64,000 nucleotides of DNA, taken from NCBI GenBank assembly GCA_023512835.1, contig CM042085.1, forward strand, positions 37,092,324 to 37,156,323, read 5' to 3'. Made by a program: the position numbers and the translations under genes. Shown here piece after piece: positions 21,111-33,130 of this stretch. Every line of letters begins with the position of its first letter. Positions within the stretch are counted from its first letter, which is position 1. Under the pieces are notes generated by a model, which saw only the letters and a list, made by a program, of their open reading frames with translations, made no database searches and had not been told where the DNA came from. Origin of the DNA: Taxillus chinensis. Taxonomy: Eukaryota > Streptophyta > Magnoliopsida > Santalales > Loranthaceae.

Positions 21111-22525
21111 TGATGGTCCCTTGGAGCCTAAAGGGGGGAGGGGTGAATAGGCTCTTATCGAAACTCTTTTATTCTTTTAAGGCACTGCACTAATCTAGTT
21201 AAGTGAAAGAATCATTGCGGAAGATAACCGGATAGTGGAAGTATTTTGTTTTATTATCAAGAGATAATTACAACAAAATAGAAGCAACTCTCTTACACTC
21301 TGTTTTACAAAAGGGATTCACACACTAACCTAGTTTGTATCTTTGAGCTCTTGTACATGCACAGAATTAATTCAGGCTAATTCACTCTCCTTTTTGCCCC
21401 ACCTTTTTCACACATATACAAGTATGGATATTTATACAAACGTTCCCAAGAGACAACCTCGAAACTTAAAGTTCCGGAATGCGTTCAGCACTAACTGTTC
21501 CTCGGTAATCTCTCTGTCTTGACTGTTGCGGCTTGTGGAGCTCAAGATCTTGGGTTTGAAGAATATAAGTGCATTTGTGAGTTCCCAAATACAATTGAGG
21601 TTGTGTCCACATATTCGGGTGATCCACGTGTATGATTCTTCAGGTATTCAATAAGTTTGTCTTACATCGGGATGCCACGAGCTAATAACTTTAAATGCGG
21701 TGAGTTGAAGTAGTGTCTTCTTGGTCCGGTGTAATTTTCCTTACTCCGTTGCTAATGAAGCTCGGAACCTTACTCCGTGTCAGTGGTTGCTTACTCCGTA
21801 TCTATTTAGTACTGGAATCCTTAGTCCGTGACAGCGCTTTCTTACTCCGTATGTAAGTTCCTTACACCGGGCGAGTCTTGAAAAGTCGGATGACTTATTC
21901 CGTGTCAGCGCTTTCTTACTCCGCATGTAAGTTCCTTACTCCGTATGTAAGTTCCTTACTCCGTATGTAAGTTCCTTACTCCGGGCGAGTAAGATATCCG
22001 GATTCCTTACTCCGCATCTAGTTTCCTTACTCCGTGCGAATAAGGACTCGGATCCTTATTCCGCATCAATACTTCCTTACTCAGCATGTATGAAAGACTC
22101 GGATGCCTTACTCCGTGTCTTCTTCACTTTAGTTCGCTTGAGGGGAAGACTTAACTATTTAACTCCATTTCAATCCTTTTGCTTCGTGCGACCTCGTTGA
22201 CCAAGACTCTTACTCCGCATTAGTTTGACTTAGTCCGTTTGAGGTACTTAGGAACATATTCAGCAATCCGTAGCCTTTAAGTTCTTAGTCCGCATGAATG
22301 TTCCTTATTCCGTATGTATTTGTGACTTGGTTATTTACCAAGTGTTTGACGACACTCACTCTTGTCCGGATCAGGATTATGTATCCTGTCCTTAGCTTTG
22401 CTCTCACGAGTGCATCTCTGGATTATTAACATATCTTCTACAATGATCAAATAAACACAAAAGATCTCAGATCAAATTACATAAGCCTTTATCAGTATTA
22501 TCCAAATTCTGGGTTTGATCCAACA
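21111..22525 (-). mobile_element. 5' LTR of copia-1
   Basis: 1415 bp, matching 9445-10851 nearly throughout. It carries about 28 bp near 21750-21780 that are absent from the 3' LTR and lacks one repeat unit that the 3' LTR has, both inside the CTTACTCCG array. A TATAAATA box is on the minus strand at 21429-21436. Confidence 0.93.
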
Positions 22526-22530
22526 TCCGC

Positions 22531-22842
22531 CTTGATGCATATGAGAACGCAAGAATTTATAAGGAGCGGACAAAAAGGTGGCATGATTCTCACATACAAT
22601 GGTGCCAGATTAACATGGGAGATGAGGTTTTGCTATTTAACTCTTCTTGGGGAAGTTAAAGTCTCGTTGGAGGGGACCTTACCGTGTTTTTTCAGTGTCC
22701 CCACATAGAGCCGTTGAAATATGGAGAGTGTCAACCAGCGCGTTCAAGGTAAATGGGCAGCGGTTGAAGGTCTACCATCCACGACAGCCCCTGAACCCAG
22801 TAGAGGTGCACAACCTTGCAGTTCCTTCCTTGTCCACCTGAA
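22531..22842 (+). pseudogene. Athila-type integrase fragment, part 2 (C-terminus)
   Basis: This continues the Athila reading from 9439 after the TCCGC duplication. It has LDAYENARIYKERTKRWHD, then a GDEVLLFNS segment, a frameshift near 22650, and [18 protein letters not shown] with [12 protein letters not shown], the usual integrase C-terminal domain of Athila elements. The stop is near 22840. Together with 9082-9439 it gives the last ~220 codons of pol. Confidence 0.88.
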
Positions 22843-24005
22843 TCGGTGCATGATGTCGAGCTACGGATTTTAAAGAAGCGCTTCGCGGGAGGCAACCTGC
22901 TCTATATCTTTTCCTATATCCTTTTTATTTTTATGTTTCTTTTGTGATCTTATGTTTGATCTTTTGTTGGTGCTTGCATGCGAAAATACATTGCTTATAT
23001 TTGTGTTCTATCAAAAAAAAACCAAAATACAAAAAAAAAGTTGACTCGAGCATTGGGCATCGGGCCCTCGGGCGGTTTTTTTTGCCCCTTCTCTTCGCTG
23101 CTCTACAGTTTCAAGCTACCCGGTTTTTGTTCCAGGTTTTGTTCTCTTTTTCTTGTTTCTTCCCTTTGCTTGCATTGCGGACATTGTAACTTTTAGTGTG
23201 GGGGAGGGGTGTTTTATCCTTCTTGGTTTCATCTTTCCGTTTTCTTCAGAAACATCCTAAACCCTTATTTTTCTGTTTTATTTGCATGTTTATTGCTTAT
23301 TTCTTTCCTTTTGGATGGTTGTGTTCCTTGTCTTGTGTTGTTATGCACCATTAGCTTTGGTAATTGTGATCATAGGCCTTTTATTGTGTTTCTGTTCTGC
23401 TTGGAGTGATCTCACCATGTGTAGTGAGTTAAGGACTTGGATGCTTATTAGGCTACTACTTAGAGGGTGAATGCTTTATTTTTGGGGTTGTGAGTGGTAA
23501 AATAATGAGATCACATCTATTTTTATTCTGTGTTGTCCTTGAGTTGATGGGCTTACGTAGAGCAGCTGTTTGCTTTGTTTGAGTTCCATTTGGTTTGGGT
23601 TGAGTCCCAAGAGATCCTAGATACGTCTGAGTGGCCTTGAGTAATTGTTTTGGGGTTGAGAGTCTACGAGTTTGGTTGTGCTTTCTTAGTTTATATGAGA
23701 GTATGATTATATTATTTGGGATATGTGTGTGATTTCATAATTAATTGTGATTTCTGCATGATATGCAATGTTTTATGTGCTACCATGATTGATGTATGAG
23801 ATGCCTTGATATATGATATATGTGATGTTATAATTTTTTGATGTACATAAGGCCTAACTATGGGATAGATATACGCCTGTGAGGTTAGTTGTGGTACAAG
23901 CCAATGGGGCTAAGATGATGGTGCCTAAGAGGCATGACTTATGTTGGGGCCTGAGAGGCTACATGATGATGTGATGGTTTAGGTTATCTGTGACACTACA
24001 TGAGC
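22843..24005 (+). other. Athila 3' untranslated region
   Basis: Just after pol come GAAGCGCTTCGCGGGAGGCAACC-like words (22876-22898) and, at about 23179-23212, ACATTGTAACTTTTAGTG followed by GTGGGGGAGGGG. These are the usual markers downstream of Athila integrase. The rest is AT-rich with no recognised protein. From about 23840, repeats such as GAGGCATGAC and GAGAGGCTACATG recall LTR sequence. It ends at the ATATG duplication of Ogre-B. The short frames at 22944-23470 look like chance. Confidence 0.65.
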
Positions 24006-24010
24006 ATATG

Positions 24011-25114
24011 TGCTGGACCCTATTTTGTTCGGGTTGGACACATTTTATCAAATTCAATTTTCCTCCATGCCACATCGATTTGTTAAAATTTTGTAGAACG
24101 ACAGAGTCATGACCACTGAGCCGCAAATGCCTGATTTCAAGACATTATTCAAGAAAGGCCTCCAAATGCCAAAGAGCCAATTCTGGGCAATTGGAAAATA
24201 AAATTCAGGATCAATGCCTTCGACCACGCTCGATTCCGAGGTCAAACGAGGAAGATATGGTCAAAAAAGCACTTATGCCGCCAGCGGGGGTCAAAATGGT
24301 AATTGACTTTTCAAACGGCACTTCGAATCAGGTCACAAACCTCATATTTGCATCCTACTCGTCGTTTTGAGAATTTTGACATATATATTGTATATATTCT
24401 CTCCCAAGGCTTTTTCAATAAAAAACAAAAATAAAATCATTTTTCTGTAATAAATACTCGCAGTACAGGCTTGCTGTAAAAATGAGATCCTTTTTAAATA
24501 AAATTGACATGGGGTCGCTCGTCATGACGTCCCGAGTCGAAAAATAATTTTTTCGAGATATTTTGAAATCCAGTTTGTCTTACCGATCCTAAAAACCTAA
24601 AGACATCAGTTGAAAACCCAAAAAACAAAATATTTTTCTGCTTTTCTTTTCTTTTCTCACCCACTCCAGGCCATGTGTTAGCCCGTTAGGACTCCTTTTA
24701 GCTGCTTAAAAATCAAACCGTTAGGACTCCTTTTAGCTGTTTAAAACAAATTGTACTTAATTTCAACTTTAACAAACAACTTAGGGAAATAAAAAGAAGT
24801 AAACCTTTAGGCCGTGTGAAATTTAACATCACTTTTAGACTAGTTAAACTTAGGCAACAGTTAAAACAAGTTAGAAACCTCTAATTCTTAAGATAGGTAC
24901 CAAAAGGGCATCGTGGGGGTGCTAGTACTTCCCCATGTGTAATCATCTCCCGAGCTCATCCCTAAGCGGCATAACTAATTTCCTTTTAGGTGACCAACCG
25001 CACCCTAAAAATAGTGGGTGGCGACTCCGTATTTTTCATCACCATTCGGATGAAGGTTGGGGGGAATCACACCCCAAAAGCGGTTTCCCTCCCGAACGAA
25101 ATCCGGTGATGACA
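24011..25114 (+). mobile_element. 5' LTR of Ogre-B, internally deleted
   Basis: It has the correct ends (TGCTGGACCC to GTGATGACA) but only 1104 bp, against about 3.2-3.4 kb in the other two LTRs. The break is near 24685, where GCCATGTGTTAGCCC jumps to GTTAGGACTCC. A short tandem duplication of CCGTTAGGACTCCTTTTAGC sits at the junction (24684-24739). The lost segment includes the TATA region seen in the other copies. Confidence 0.85.
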
Positions 25115-25116
25115 GC

Positions 25117-25134
25117 TGGCGACTCTGCTGGGGA
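25117..25134 (+). promoter_or_regulatory. Primer-binding site of Ogre-B (Arg tRNA type)
   Basis: TGGCGACTCTGCTGGGGA lies two bases after the LTR. It closely matches the primer site typical of Ogre/Tat elements, which is complementary to the 3' end of an Arg tRNA. Confidence 0.85.
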
Positions 25135-26479
25135 CAGTTAGAAAGTTAGGCCTAGGATTAAGATTAAGAGGTTTATTCTTTGTTTTAAATTGTTTTTATT
25201 CTTTCATTTTTTATTCTTTATTTAATCGATTTATTTTCTGCGTTTAATCGCCACTGTATGGTAGTTTTGATTTACGTGCATTGATGCCCTGATAATCGCA
25301 TTTTACCGCTTTCTATAATTGTTGCATTCATGCAAAAACCTTATACCCGGGTTTTATCACAGTCTAGGTTAGCGAGGTTTATTAGGGTGCCCTGCGCGTT
25401 AATCATTATCCGTAAAGGGACCCCGGACTCCTCACTCAAGCTTGAGGTCCTTTTAAGGCACGTCCTTTTAAGGCCCCCCTCCGGTAAATCCACGGTGTAC
25501 AGAGCCCTTTAGAGAGGAAGTTTGGGGACTAACGAATAAGATAGGGTGAGAAATCATGACCGATTGGGGGCACACCGACCCACATGTTGTTTGCCCATTT
25601 TAGCTTTCCTTTTGAAAGATAGGTTCATCCACATTGAATCATGTTGTTTTGTTACTGTATTTTTTGTATACTATCATTTGTGCTGTCTTTTTACTAACTT
25701 TTTTTTATACATTTGTTTTCACTAACATTGTTTTTATGTGAATTGTATCATTATTATTGTTTTTTTTTCATAACCATGTCTTATTCTTCATATTAATCAT
25801 ACACTCTAGGACACATAACCTTGACATTCATCATAAGTCCACCTAAGATTTGTGTTTCATTCCCTTCCTCATGTATTCTTTCATCACATAGATCGCCTCA
25901 ACACTGTAGAGTTAGGTGTCCATTCAAGAATACACCATTCAATTTAGGTGTATGCGACATTAGTCCTCATTAGTCCATGGGTATTGGGTGCCCATATTGG
26001 GTTACTCAGATACATCTTCATTCATGCTTTTCACATATTTACATTCTCATTCATATAATAATATCAACACTTATGACTCATGTCATGTTTTTGTCACATC
26101 ATGTAGATCCATGCATGCATGCATGCCAACAAATAAATAAATCAAAAGAAAACAAAAAAACTAAAAAACCAAGGAAAAATAGAAAACAAAAAAAACCATC
26201 AATAAATCATATCATAATCACATCATGTAAATCCATGCATGTATGCAAAAAGAAAAAACAAAAACAAAAAAACAAAAAAAAATCATCATCAGTTAGTCAT
26301 GTCATGTAGATCCATGCATGCATGCATGCCAAACAAAAACAAAAAAGAAGAAGAAAAGAAACTCCCCAAAAAAGCCAAAAAACCAAAGAAACAAAACGGA
26401 AAAAAAGAAGCAAAAAAATCATTAATCATGTCATTCATGCATACATTCATTAAAAAAATAAAAAAAATCAATATAATAA
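25135..26479 (+). other. Ogre-B 5' untranslated region with RY motifs
   Basis: A 1.3-kb AT-rich leader without recognised coding sequence. Its second half alternates A-rich tracts with repeated TCATGTAGATCCATGCATG-type units at about 26098-26127, 26222-26246 and 26299-26330, and a weaker one near 26427. The open frame at 26239-26634 is mostly Lys codons from poly-A and is not credible. Confidence 0.65.
26098..26456 (+). repeat. Repeated CATGCATG (RY) units in Ogre-B leader
   Basis: Three strong copies and one weak copy of a ~30-bp unit with the core CATGCATGCATGC, spaced roughly 75-125 bp apart by A-rich spacer. CATGCATG is the RY element bound by B3 seed regulators; a role here is inference. 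Confidence 0.7.
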
Positions 26480-26695
26480 AATGGGGAGCTTATCATTTTG
26501 TTGATTCATTAGAACCAATTGGAATAAGCAACAATCTTGGTCCATGGCAGAGAATACAAAGGCAAGATTGGTCAGCTTGGAACAAACCCAACAAGAAATG
26601 TGCAGAAATCTTCGAAATTTGCAAGGGCAAATGAACAGTCTGACAGAGATGATGTTGAGATTGGTCACGTGAACCAAACAACCTCCCCCCCCCCT
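26480..26695 (+). pseudogene. Ogre-B gag, N-terminal piece
   Basis: The reading includes a Gln-rich helical segment (LEQTQQEMCRNLRNLQGQM) and a Pro run, typical of the start of Tat/Ogre gag. It has a stop just before the Pro run. It ends at the TCCCA duplication of the nested element and continues at 35135. Confidence 0.7.
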
Positions 26696-26700
26696 TCCCA

Positions 26701-28622
26701 CCCCAACCCCCTCCCTTTTCGGGTTTGGACAAAGGGGTAGAATACAATATACACTTCACATTTCTTTTCAAGAAATCAAAAATCATATAATTATATAATT
26801 GAAACCACATGCCTTTATTATGTTTCAAACTTCATTACAATATCTCCCCCTTTGGGGGTTACAATGCCTCAACAAAATTACATAATGCAAATAACACAAA
26901 ACAAAGCCACAAAATGGAACTCTTCCACCTTGGTGTTCCCACCCTCACAGGTTCCCGCAAAGAAAACACACCATAGTAGGAGGGGTGAGCATCCACTGAC
27001 TCGGTAGGGATCATGTCTCCCAACCCATCCCATGCTCCTAGCATCTACATGCCATGTGTACAAGTGCGGTGTCGTGTTACAATAATTTCAACAGACATAA
27101 CAACCACCACATCAACAATTACAACCGCCAGCTTGCCAGGCTAACACTTTAACAACAAGTGATTTATTTACCGCCTCTTCGAAGCCAAGTGATTTAACCG
27201 CCTCTTCAGGCCAAGTGATTTAACCGCCTCTTCAGGCCAAGTTTCCAAGAACCTCACAAGGCTAACACAAACGGTCCCGGGCTTCCATGACCACCGGGTG
27301 TACAAGCAACCACACAACACATAAGACCATACGGGCATAACATCAAACACTTAATATGCTTAGTCACACAGGAATAACGTCGAACACTTAGCATGCATAT
27401 ATTCACGGCTCACAAACCCGGCCACACGAGACATTATTTCAAACACATAATATGCATAGCCTCTCGGGTATAAAACCAAACACTTGGTGTGCACCCGTTC
27501 ACAAGTGCACAATCCCAACCATTCATGCCACCAGGCAAACACCCGGCATACACATACATACTAAATCACAAGTTCGACCCACACAGGCATAATACCAAAC
27601 ACGTAATGGGCATATACACACAACTATATTCACACAGGCTTTTCATCAAACATATAGCATATAGACCACGAACCACACTAAAATGCCATTGAAGCCAACA
27701 TCCATATGGGAGATCACACCTATATGGATTACATATATATATATATAAAACGATCTGCCCAGAATCTCCCTAGGACCCTAGGACAGAGGAGGGTTTAGGA
27801 AGAACAGAACCCCTACCTTAAAGCGGATCTTCCTTGCTCCCGCGCCAAACGCCGTCCTCCCCACGCAAGATGCTCGGCGGCAACCAGCAACTCCCCTTCC
27901 CTTTCTCTCTCTAGCCTCTCTCTCTCTCTTCAGAAGCAGTGTGACAAAGGAACACAAGAACCCTAAACTCAAACTCAAGCCCTCCTTATATAGACACCAT
28001 CCACATCAAAACGACGTAGTTTTGATTAAGTAAACCCCGGGATCAAAACGACGTAGTTTTGATCACACAAGTTAGCACCTTTCCGCACCCATATAGGCCA
28101 AAATACTTGGAATTGCAACATGGTCCTTTGGAGAAAGATCATTAGAATGACAAAACCAAGGGAACCATGCAAAAATACACCTACGCCAATTTGCACGCCA
28201 ATTCCCCAATTGGCGTGCAGCTCCAAATGCACTCAAACTTCACCACAAGCCTCCTTGCATCTTGGAGAGGCTGAGGAGCAAAAATATGCTTGCACGTGAA
28301 ATGGGTGAATTCACGTTCAGCTCCAAATGCTCTGAAATTTCTGTGGTAGATAGAGGACCTCATTCTAAGAAACTTTTTGTTCTTGCACGCCAATTGTTTG
28401 AGGCCATCTACTAGGTCAAAAGTGAGCTCAAGATCAGCCAGCTAACTTAAAACCACTGTATACGCATAGCATCTTCCTAGGGCATAAATGTACGCTATCG
28501 CTTGACACATGCACCTCTCAAAAGTCTCCTCTTGGGCTCATCTCTTACCTTAAACTTGTGTACCAACATCCAAGGTGTTTTTGGTTAACTCCTTACACAC
28601 GGGTTACACACGGGTCATTACA
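26701..28622 (-). mobile_element. 3' LTR of nested chromovirus-like element
   Basis: It matches 33131-35129, but the first ~65 bp are replaced by a C-rich 30 bp, so TGTCACG is missing. It ends GGGTCATTACA with a small duplicated TTACACACGGG shared with the other LTR. It carries the ACGT pair at 28006-28064, TATATAAG at 27984-27992 and the CT-rich leader. Confidence 0.85.
27984..28064 (-). promoter_or_regulatory. LTR promoter of nested element (ACGT pair and TATA)
   Basis: Two ATCAAAACGACGTAGTTTTG boxes (about 28006-28024 and 28041-28060) lie upstream, on the minus strand, of TATATAAGG. A second copy is in the other LTR at 34492-34566. Confidence 0.6.
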
Positions 28623-28645
28623 TCCTCTCCCCCTTAAGACTTTTC
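28623..28645 (-). promoter_or_regulatory. Polypurine tract of nested chromovirus-like element
   Basis: The minus strand reads CTTAAGGGGGAGAGGA next to the LTR, preceded by TTTCGAGGACGAAAAG. It is nearly identical to 7288-7316. Confidence 0.85.
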
Positions 28646-31600
28646 GTCCTCGAAAAGAAATGACATACGAGGAAAACAAACACAAGCTACCCATTTGCCA
28701 CACGGCGAGCTACAACACCCAAATGGGTCATACACCGCACATTGTACACAATAGACATAACATAGTGCCACCACGAGTCCATAACCACATGCATCACAAT
28801 CTAGGTCAACAAGAACATTTCATTAACATATTCAATATAAATTAAAGTCAAAAGTCGAAAGGAAATACAAATACACCAGCCAACAACCACCCCTCCACCC
28901 TTAAGATTGGTCGTCCTCGAACAACTGCGGGGGTTAGTCACGCATCATGGACTCACATTCCATGTCTCCTCGCCGGGACGTGTCGGCCCTAAAATACAAC
29001 ACACCTTCCAAAAACGCTTCCTTGATGCACATAGCCCACAACCATTCACATACCCGCGAATGAAGATATCACACAATAACACACATGAAGGCACGTACCC
29101 ACAGACCCAATAAAACACGGCATGATAGGGAAACACATATTCTAATCTCACAAACCCTTGTTCTCCTCACCTAACACATGTCACAAGTATTCACGCCACG
29201 ACGGTGTACAACATATACGCCCATCCCCAACACGTACGTTTAACAAATCACATCATAAACACCACTACAAAGAACAAAGCACAAATAAAACACTACTACA
29301 CGTTTAACGTTCCCACCCCACTCGCTAACACCATACAAACTCATCCCGGGGAGTTTCCTCACAACCTTCCCACCTTTGGACTTTTCGTCCCCAAAAGAGA
29401 AACCAAGTAATAAACAACGCGAAAAGATCAAAGCAACACATAATGTAGTCATTACCACAAATGTTGGAGATGCCAACTCGCGGCACGATGGGACCAACAC
29501 TCCACAACGTAAAATACCCAACAATTGGGAGTTGAAGTCAACGCGACCTCGTCCCACAGGTAGACCACACCCTAACACAAGCACAATGAGGTCACAATGA
29601 AACACAAACAAATAGGACAGCATTATGCAAACCACAATCACATTCCCACACGGGGAGCTCACCAGCGACGACACCATCATCATCTGCGAAAACCACCTCA
29701 CTCAAGCAAGGAACATTGAAACCCCACCAACACCAATGGTGACCCGAACGGAGTACAAGCCTAGACACGAAACACGAGAATGGAGTGTGCCCTTAACCAC
29801 TCGGTCGCGATCAACCTGGCGCCCAACGGAGTCCAAGGATGCACTAAAAACGATAAATGCGGCACCACACACACAACCATGGTAAGACCAAAACCCACTA
29901 TCAGGCTATCACTAGTCACCGACTTTGAGAATCGACCTCCTTGATCACGGTCAAACAGAGATCCGCCAAGGTCCCAGACCTTCATGGCGAGGCTTACCGT
30001 ACGGCCAAGAGATAATGCCTTACCAAGTCGACGAGACGGACCACGCGATAGGAATCCCTTGACGCCAAGTAGCTATGAACATCATAGTCCCCCCCCCACT
30101 CGAAACGGCTCCTAGGCTTCAACCTGACCACAATGGAATCCTCCGTGTCACCACTCACGAGGTCACAAGAAAATCCCTTGCCTCCAAGACATACTCCACC
30201 TCATGGCCCACCAACTCCGCTATATCAACTATTACGTTTATCTCAACATACCAGCAAAACACTCAAATGGATCAAGAAATACTCGAGGCTCTAATCGCGC
30301 TTAATATGGTCACTTTGCAATTCCTCCGGGTAGGCACAAGAAACGAGGCATGCAAACTCCTTATTCGGGACATTCACGTAGCTCCCAAACACACCAACAC
30401 TTTGATGGCGTGGACCATGTCACTTACCGCATCAAAACGCACACGAAAGACTTTCAAGAAGAACATATGTAGCATGAGGACCCCATGGTAGCCGCAGGAC
30501 ACAAATCTCCCCCAAAGGGGTAGCACTAATATCCCTTACAAGCAAAACTCACATCGACTCCATTCAATGAATCACAACTCATCAATACTTTCACACTTTA
30601 GCGAGCATGCCATCACACGTGACAAGGAATAGCATCAACATTACACATAACACTCCTCTTCATCCCACACCACACCTAACATGCCGGGCATCACCTCCTA
30701 CTCCTCTGCATATGAATGCCACGAGACCCACACATAAGAACTTTGCTATACCCCTTTACACATATGTAACACACACAACAAAACAAGGCGACCACAACAC
30801 ACGAAATAAACTACTGCGTAGAACACATGTAAGAGAGGACATACTAGCCCCCACCTCCTCGCCTTTTTAAGCCTATTACCCACACGACATGAATTAACGG
30901 AATGGTCCTACCACCAGGAGTACATCCTCGACCCCTCGGAAGGTGTCTCCCAATTTTGAGGAAAAACCCAAACAAGGCCTGCCCAATCTCACTCGCTTGC
31001 ACCTTGCCAGCTTGATGGGTTCCTGGGCACGATCCTATAAACTCACTCGTAACCTAGTTCCAGGAACTCATCACATTTTTATACATATGCAAACCCATTT
31101 CACCACATATCCTATGAACATTACCCAAGGTCTTTCACACACCACCAGCATGACACGTGGTCAATGTTTGGCCACCCAACAATTTGCAGCCATCTCCACA
31201 GGACACCCATAAGAACCAATCAATTTAAATCTCAATGACTCAAGGAGTGGGTTATACTAGTGGCAATTTCTTCCCTCAACCGTGACACTTGGAAAGGTTA
31301 CCAAAAGAACATCCTTCTTAGGGTAGCACATCTCTGAAACCTCTACTCACATGAAAACACATTTCTATTACTCAAGGTTGCCACCGCAGGTCACACACTA
31401 CCCACAAGCCACTAACTCATGCCTCCGGCTTCCTAGGCTTGCTAGGCCGGAGGTAATCTCACCTACGCCAGAGTATTAGGGGTAGCACGGTAACATTTAT
31501 TACTTTCCTCACACACGGGCGCCCAAAATTGACTACCACACAAAGATGTGATTAACACTTTAGACCATATTAAAACCACCAACTCTTTCCAACAACTGTT

Positions 31601-33114
31601 TATAACCATTAGTAATTTATTAGTCTTTTGGTATCATATATATATTTTTATTTATTTTACTCATTTATTCTCTAGTAGGTCCCCAACTACGTCCATCCAA
31701 AATGGTAACTCAAACGACCTTCTAAGCCTCACCTAACATAAAACGGTGGCTCACGAGCCCACCCAGAAAACAGTGGCTAGAAACGCAACAATCAAAGGTT
31801 CACCCAGCCTCACCTAATCCGGCCACGAGACTTAACCGATCACTTATCATTAAAGGAATATCTTTACCACCACCAACAAACAATCTTAACACGCGAGAAT
31901 CAAAATCATACCCTTGACTAAGGAAAGTTCTGCCATGCTCTCCTCCTAGCCTCACTTGAATTTTGCTTTATCCCTAGCTCGTTGAGCCAGTCTTCTAGCA
32001 CCATGACTTGTTTTACCATAACAGGCTGTCGGGAGATGTCCTACTTTCCAATGTCCCGGTTGTCCCTTGCAAGAACAACCCCTTTGGGAAAGCTGGTCTC
32101 TACCTCTTGAGCCCTTCTGTGATCGGGACAACTATGCTTCAATTAATCTTCACCCAAGATCCCCCCGATGATGTGGGGTTGATAGCTCTCGACGTACCTC
32201 GCTCTTAATCAGTTATCGAATCTCATCCCTCAACTCTTGAATTACCAGGCTTAAGATGCCAACCTCATTACTTACATCCTGCCGGCTCTCCCACTTGCCC
32301 GGACTGGGGGGGCAGGCTTCCTTGCTACCTCAATAGTCGTACCGGTCACAATTTTTGGAGACATTGGCTCCACGAAAAGCGAGCGCCCTAGGTTATCACT
32401 TAATAATCTCAACAATCGATCGCGAGACCACTACCGACTAGCGACTTAAGCTATAACACGCATTATTACCACACAAGTCCATAGGTTCACATTTAACGGA
32501 CTATACCAATTTTACATTCCATTGCATTGCTCATAACCACGCTTATTTCACACGTACCAAGCAAATCACATGCTCAAACCATTCACAGAACACCAAACAA
32601 ATCACATTTTAATTAAATTTTTTTTTTTTTTTTTTTGTTAACGGTCACAAGCCTCAAGTTTCCAAGCATACGGTTTCACTTCCACAATTTCTCTTCCATG
32701 TTTCCATGCTCAAATCATCACAAGATAAACCACATTGCACAAGCATCCACTCCACAAGCACACGTTCAACTAAACAAGGACTTTTCCTTGTAGTCATGCT
32801 CAAGGTACATCAAATAAAATCGAGTTGCATAGTTCACGCCTTATCACATTATTCATATTTTTCTTTTATCACAATTATTTTTTTATTTTTTTATTTTTTT
32901 TTTTTTTTTTCAGGTATCCACACCTTCACATACAACAACCAATGCAACTAGTGCCCTAATGCCAATGCATGCAAATCTACCACAAGACTGGACTACCCCA
33001 AGTACACCTTGGAGGCTCCAAGAGGACCGTGTTGATCAGGCACGTCCCTCCAGGCTCCTCCAAAGGACCCAAGATAACCAAGTCCGCGCCCATTACCCTA
33101 GGCCAACTAGACCA
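28646..33114 (-). other. Interior of nested chromovirus-like element, largely non-coding
   Basis: No frame longer than ~150 codons. Two further polypurine-like words (CGAGGACGACC...CTTAAGGGTGG at 28891-28921, GGGGACGAAAAGTCC at about 29377-29392) resemble the true tract. On the minus strand at 32012-32077 a Cys/His pattern (CSCKGQPGHWKVGHLP) looks like a degraded gag zinc knuckle, in the right place near the 5' side. A poly-T run is at 32618-32637 and a second T-rich tract at 32880-32910. The rest shows nothing I can name. Confidence 0.55.
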
Positions 33115-33127
33115 TGCTCTGATACCA
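33115..33127 (-). promoter_or_regulatory. Primer-binding site (tRNA-iMet) of nested element
   Basis: The minus strand reads TGGTATCAGAGCA, three bases from the LTR. It gives the element's orientation. Confidence 0.9.
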
Positions 33128-33130
33128 TAT

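Larger units (their letters stand above)
9445..22525 (-). mobile_element. Full-length SIRE/Maximus-like Ty1/copia element (copia-1)
   Basis: A complete 13,081-bp element on the minus strand. LTRs are at 9445-10851 (3') and 21111-22525 (5'). A perfect TCCGC duplication lies at 9440-9444 and 22526-22530. The primer site matching initiator Met tRNA is at 21096-21108 and the polypurine tract is at 10852-10864. Order in element direction: gag, protease, integrase, RT, RNase H, a ~1.7-kb spacer, then a third ORF of 911 codons. Size, order, primer and third ORF fit the SIRE (Maximus) lineage. gag-pol is broken by many frameshifts and stops, so the element is not autonomous. It split an Athila integrase at a definable codon. 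Confidence 0.93.

Noticed and set aside
29240..29701. 153-codon hydrophobic minus-strand frame in the nested element
   Set aside because: Val/Leu/Cys-rich with no known motif; lies in the non-coding 3' part near polypurine-like words. Could be chance in GT-rich DNA.
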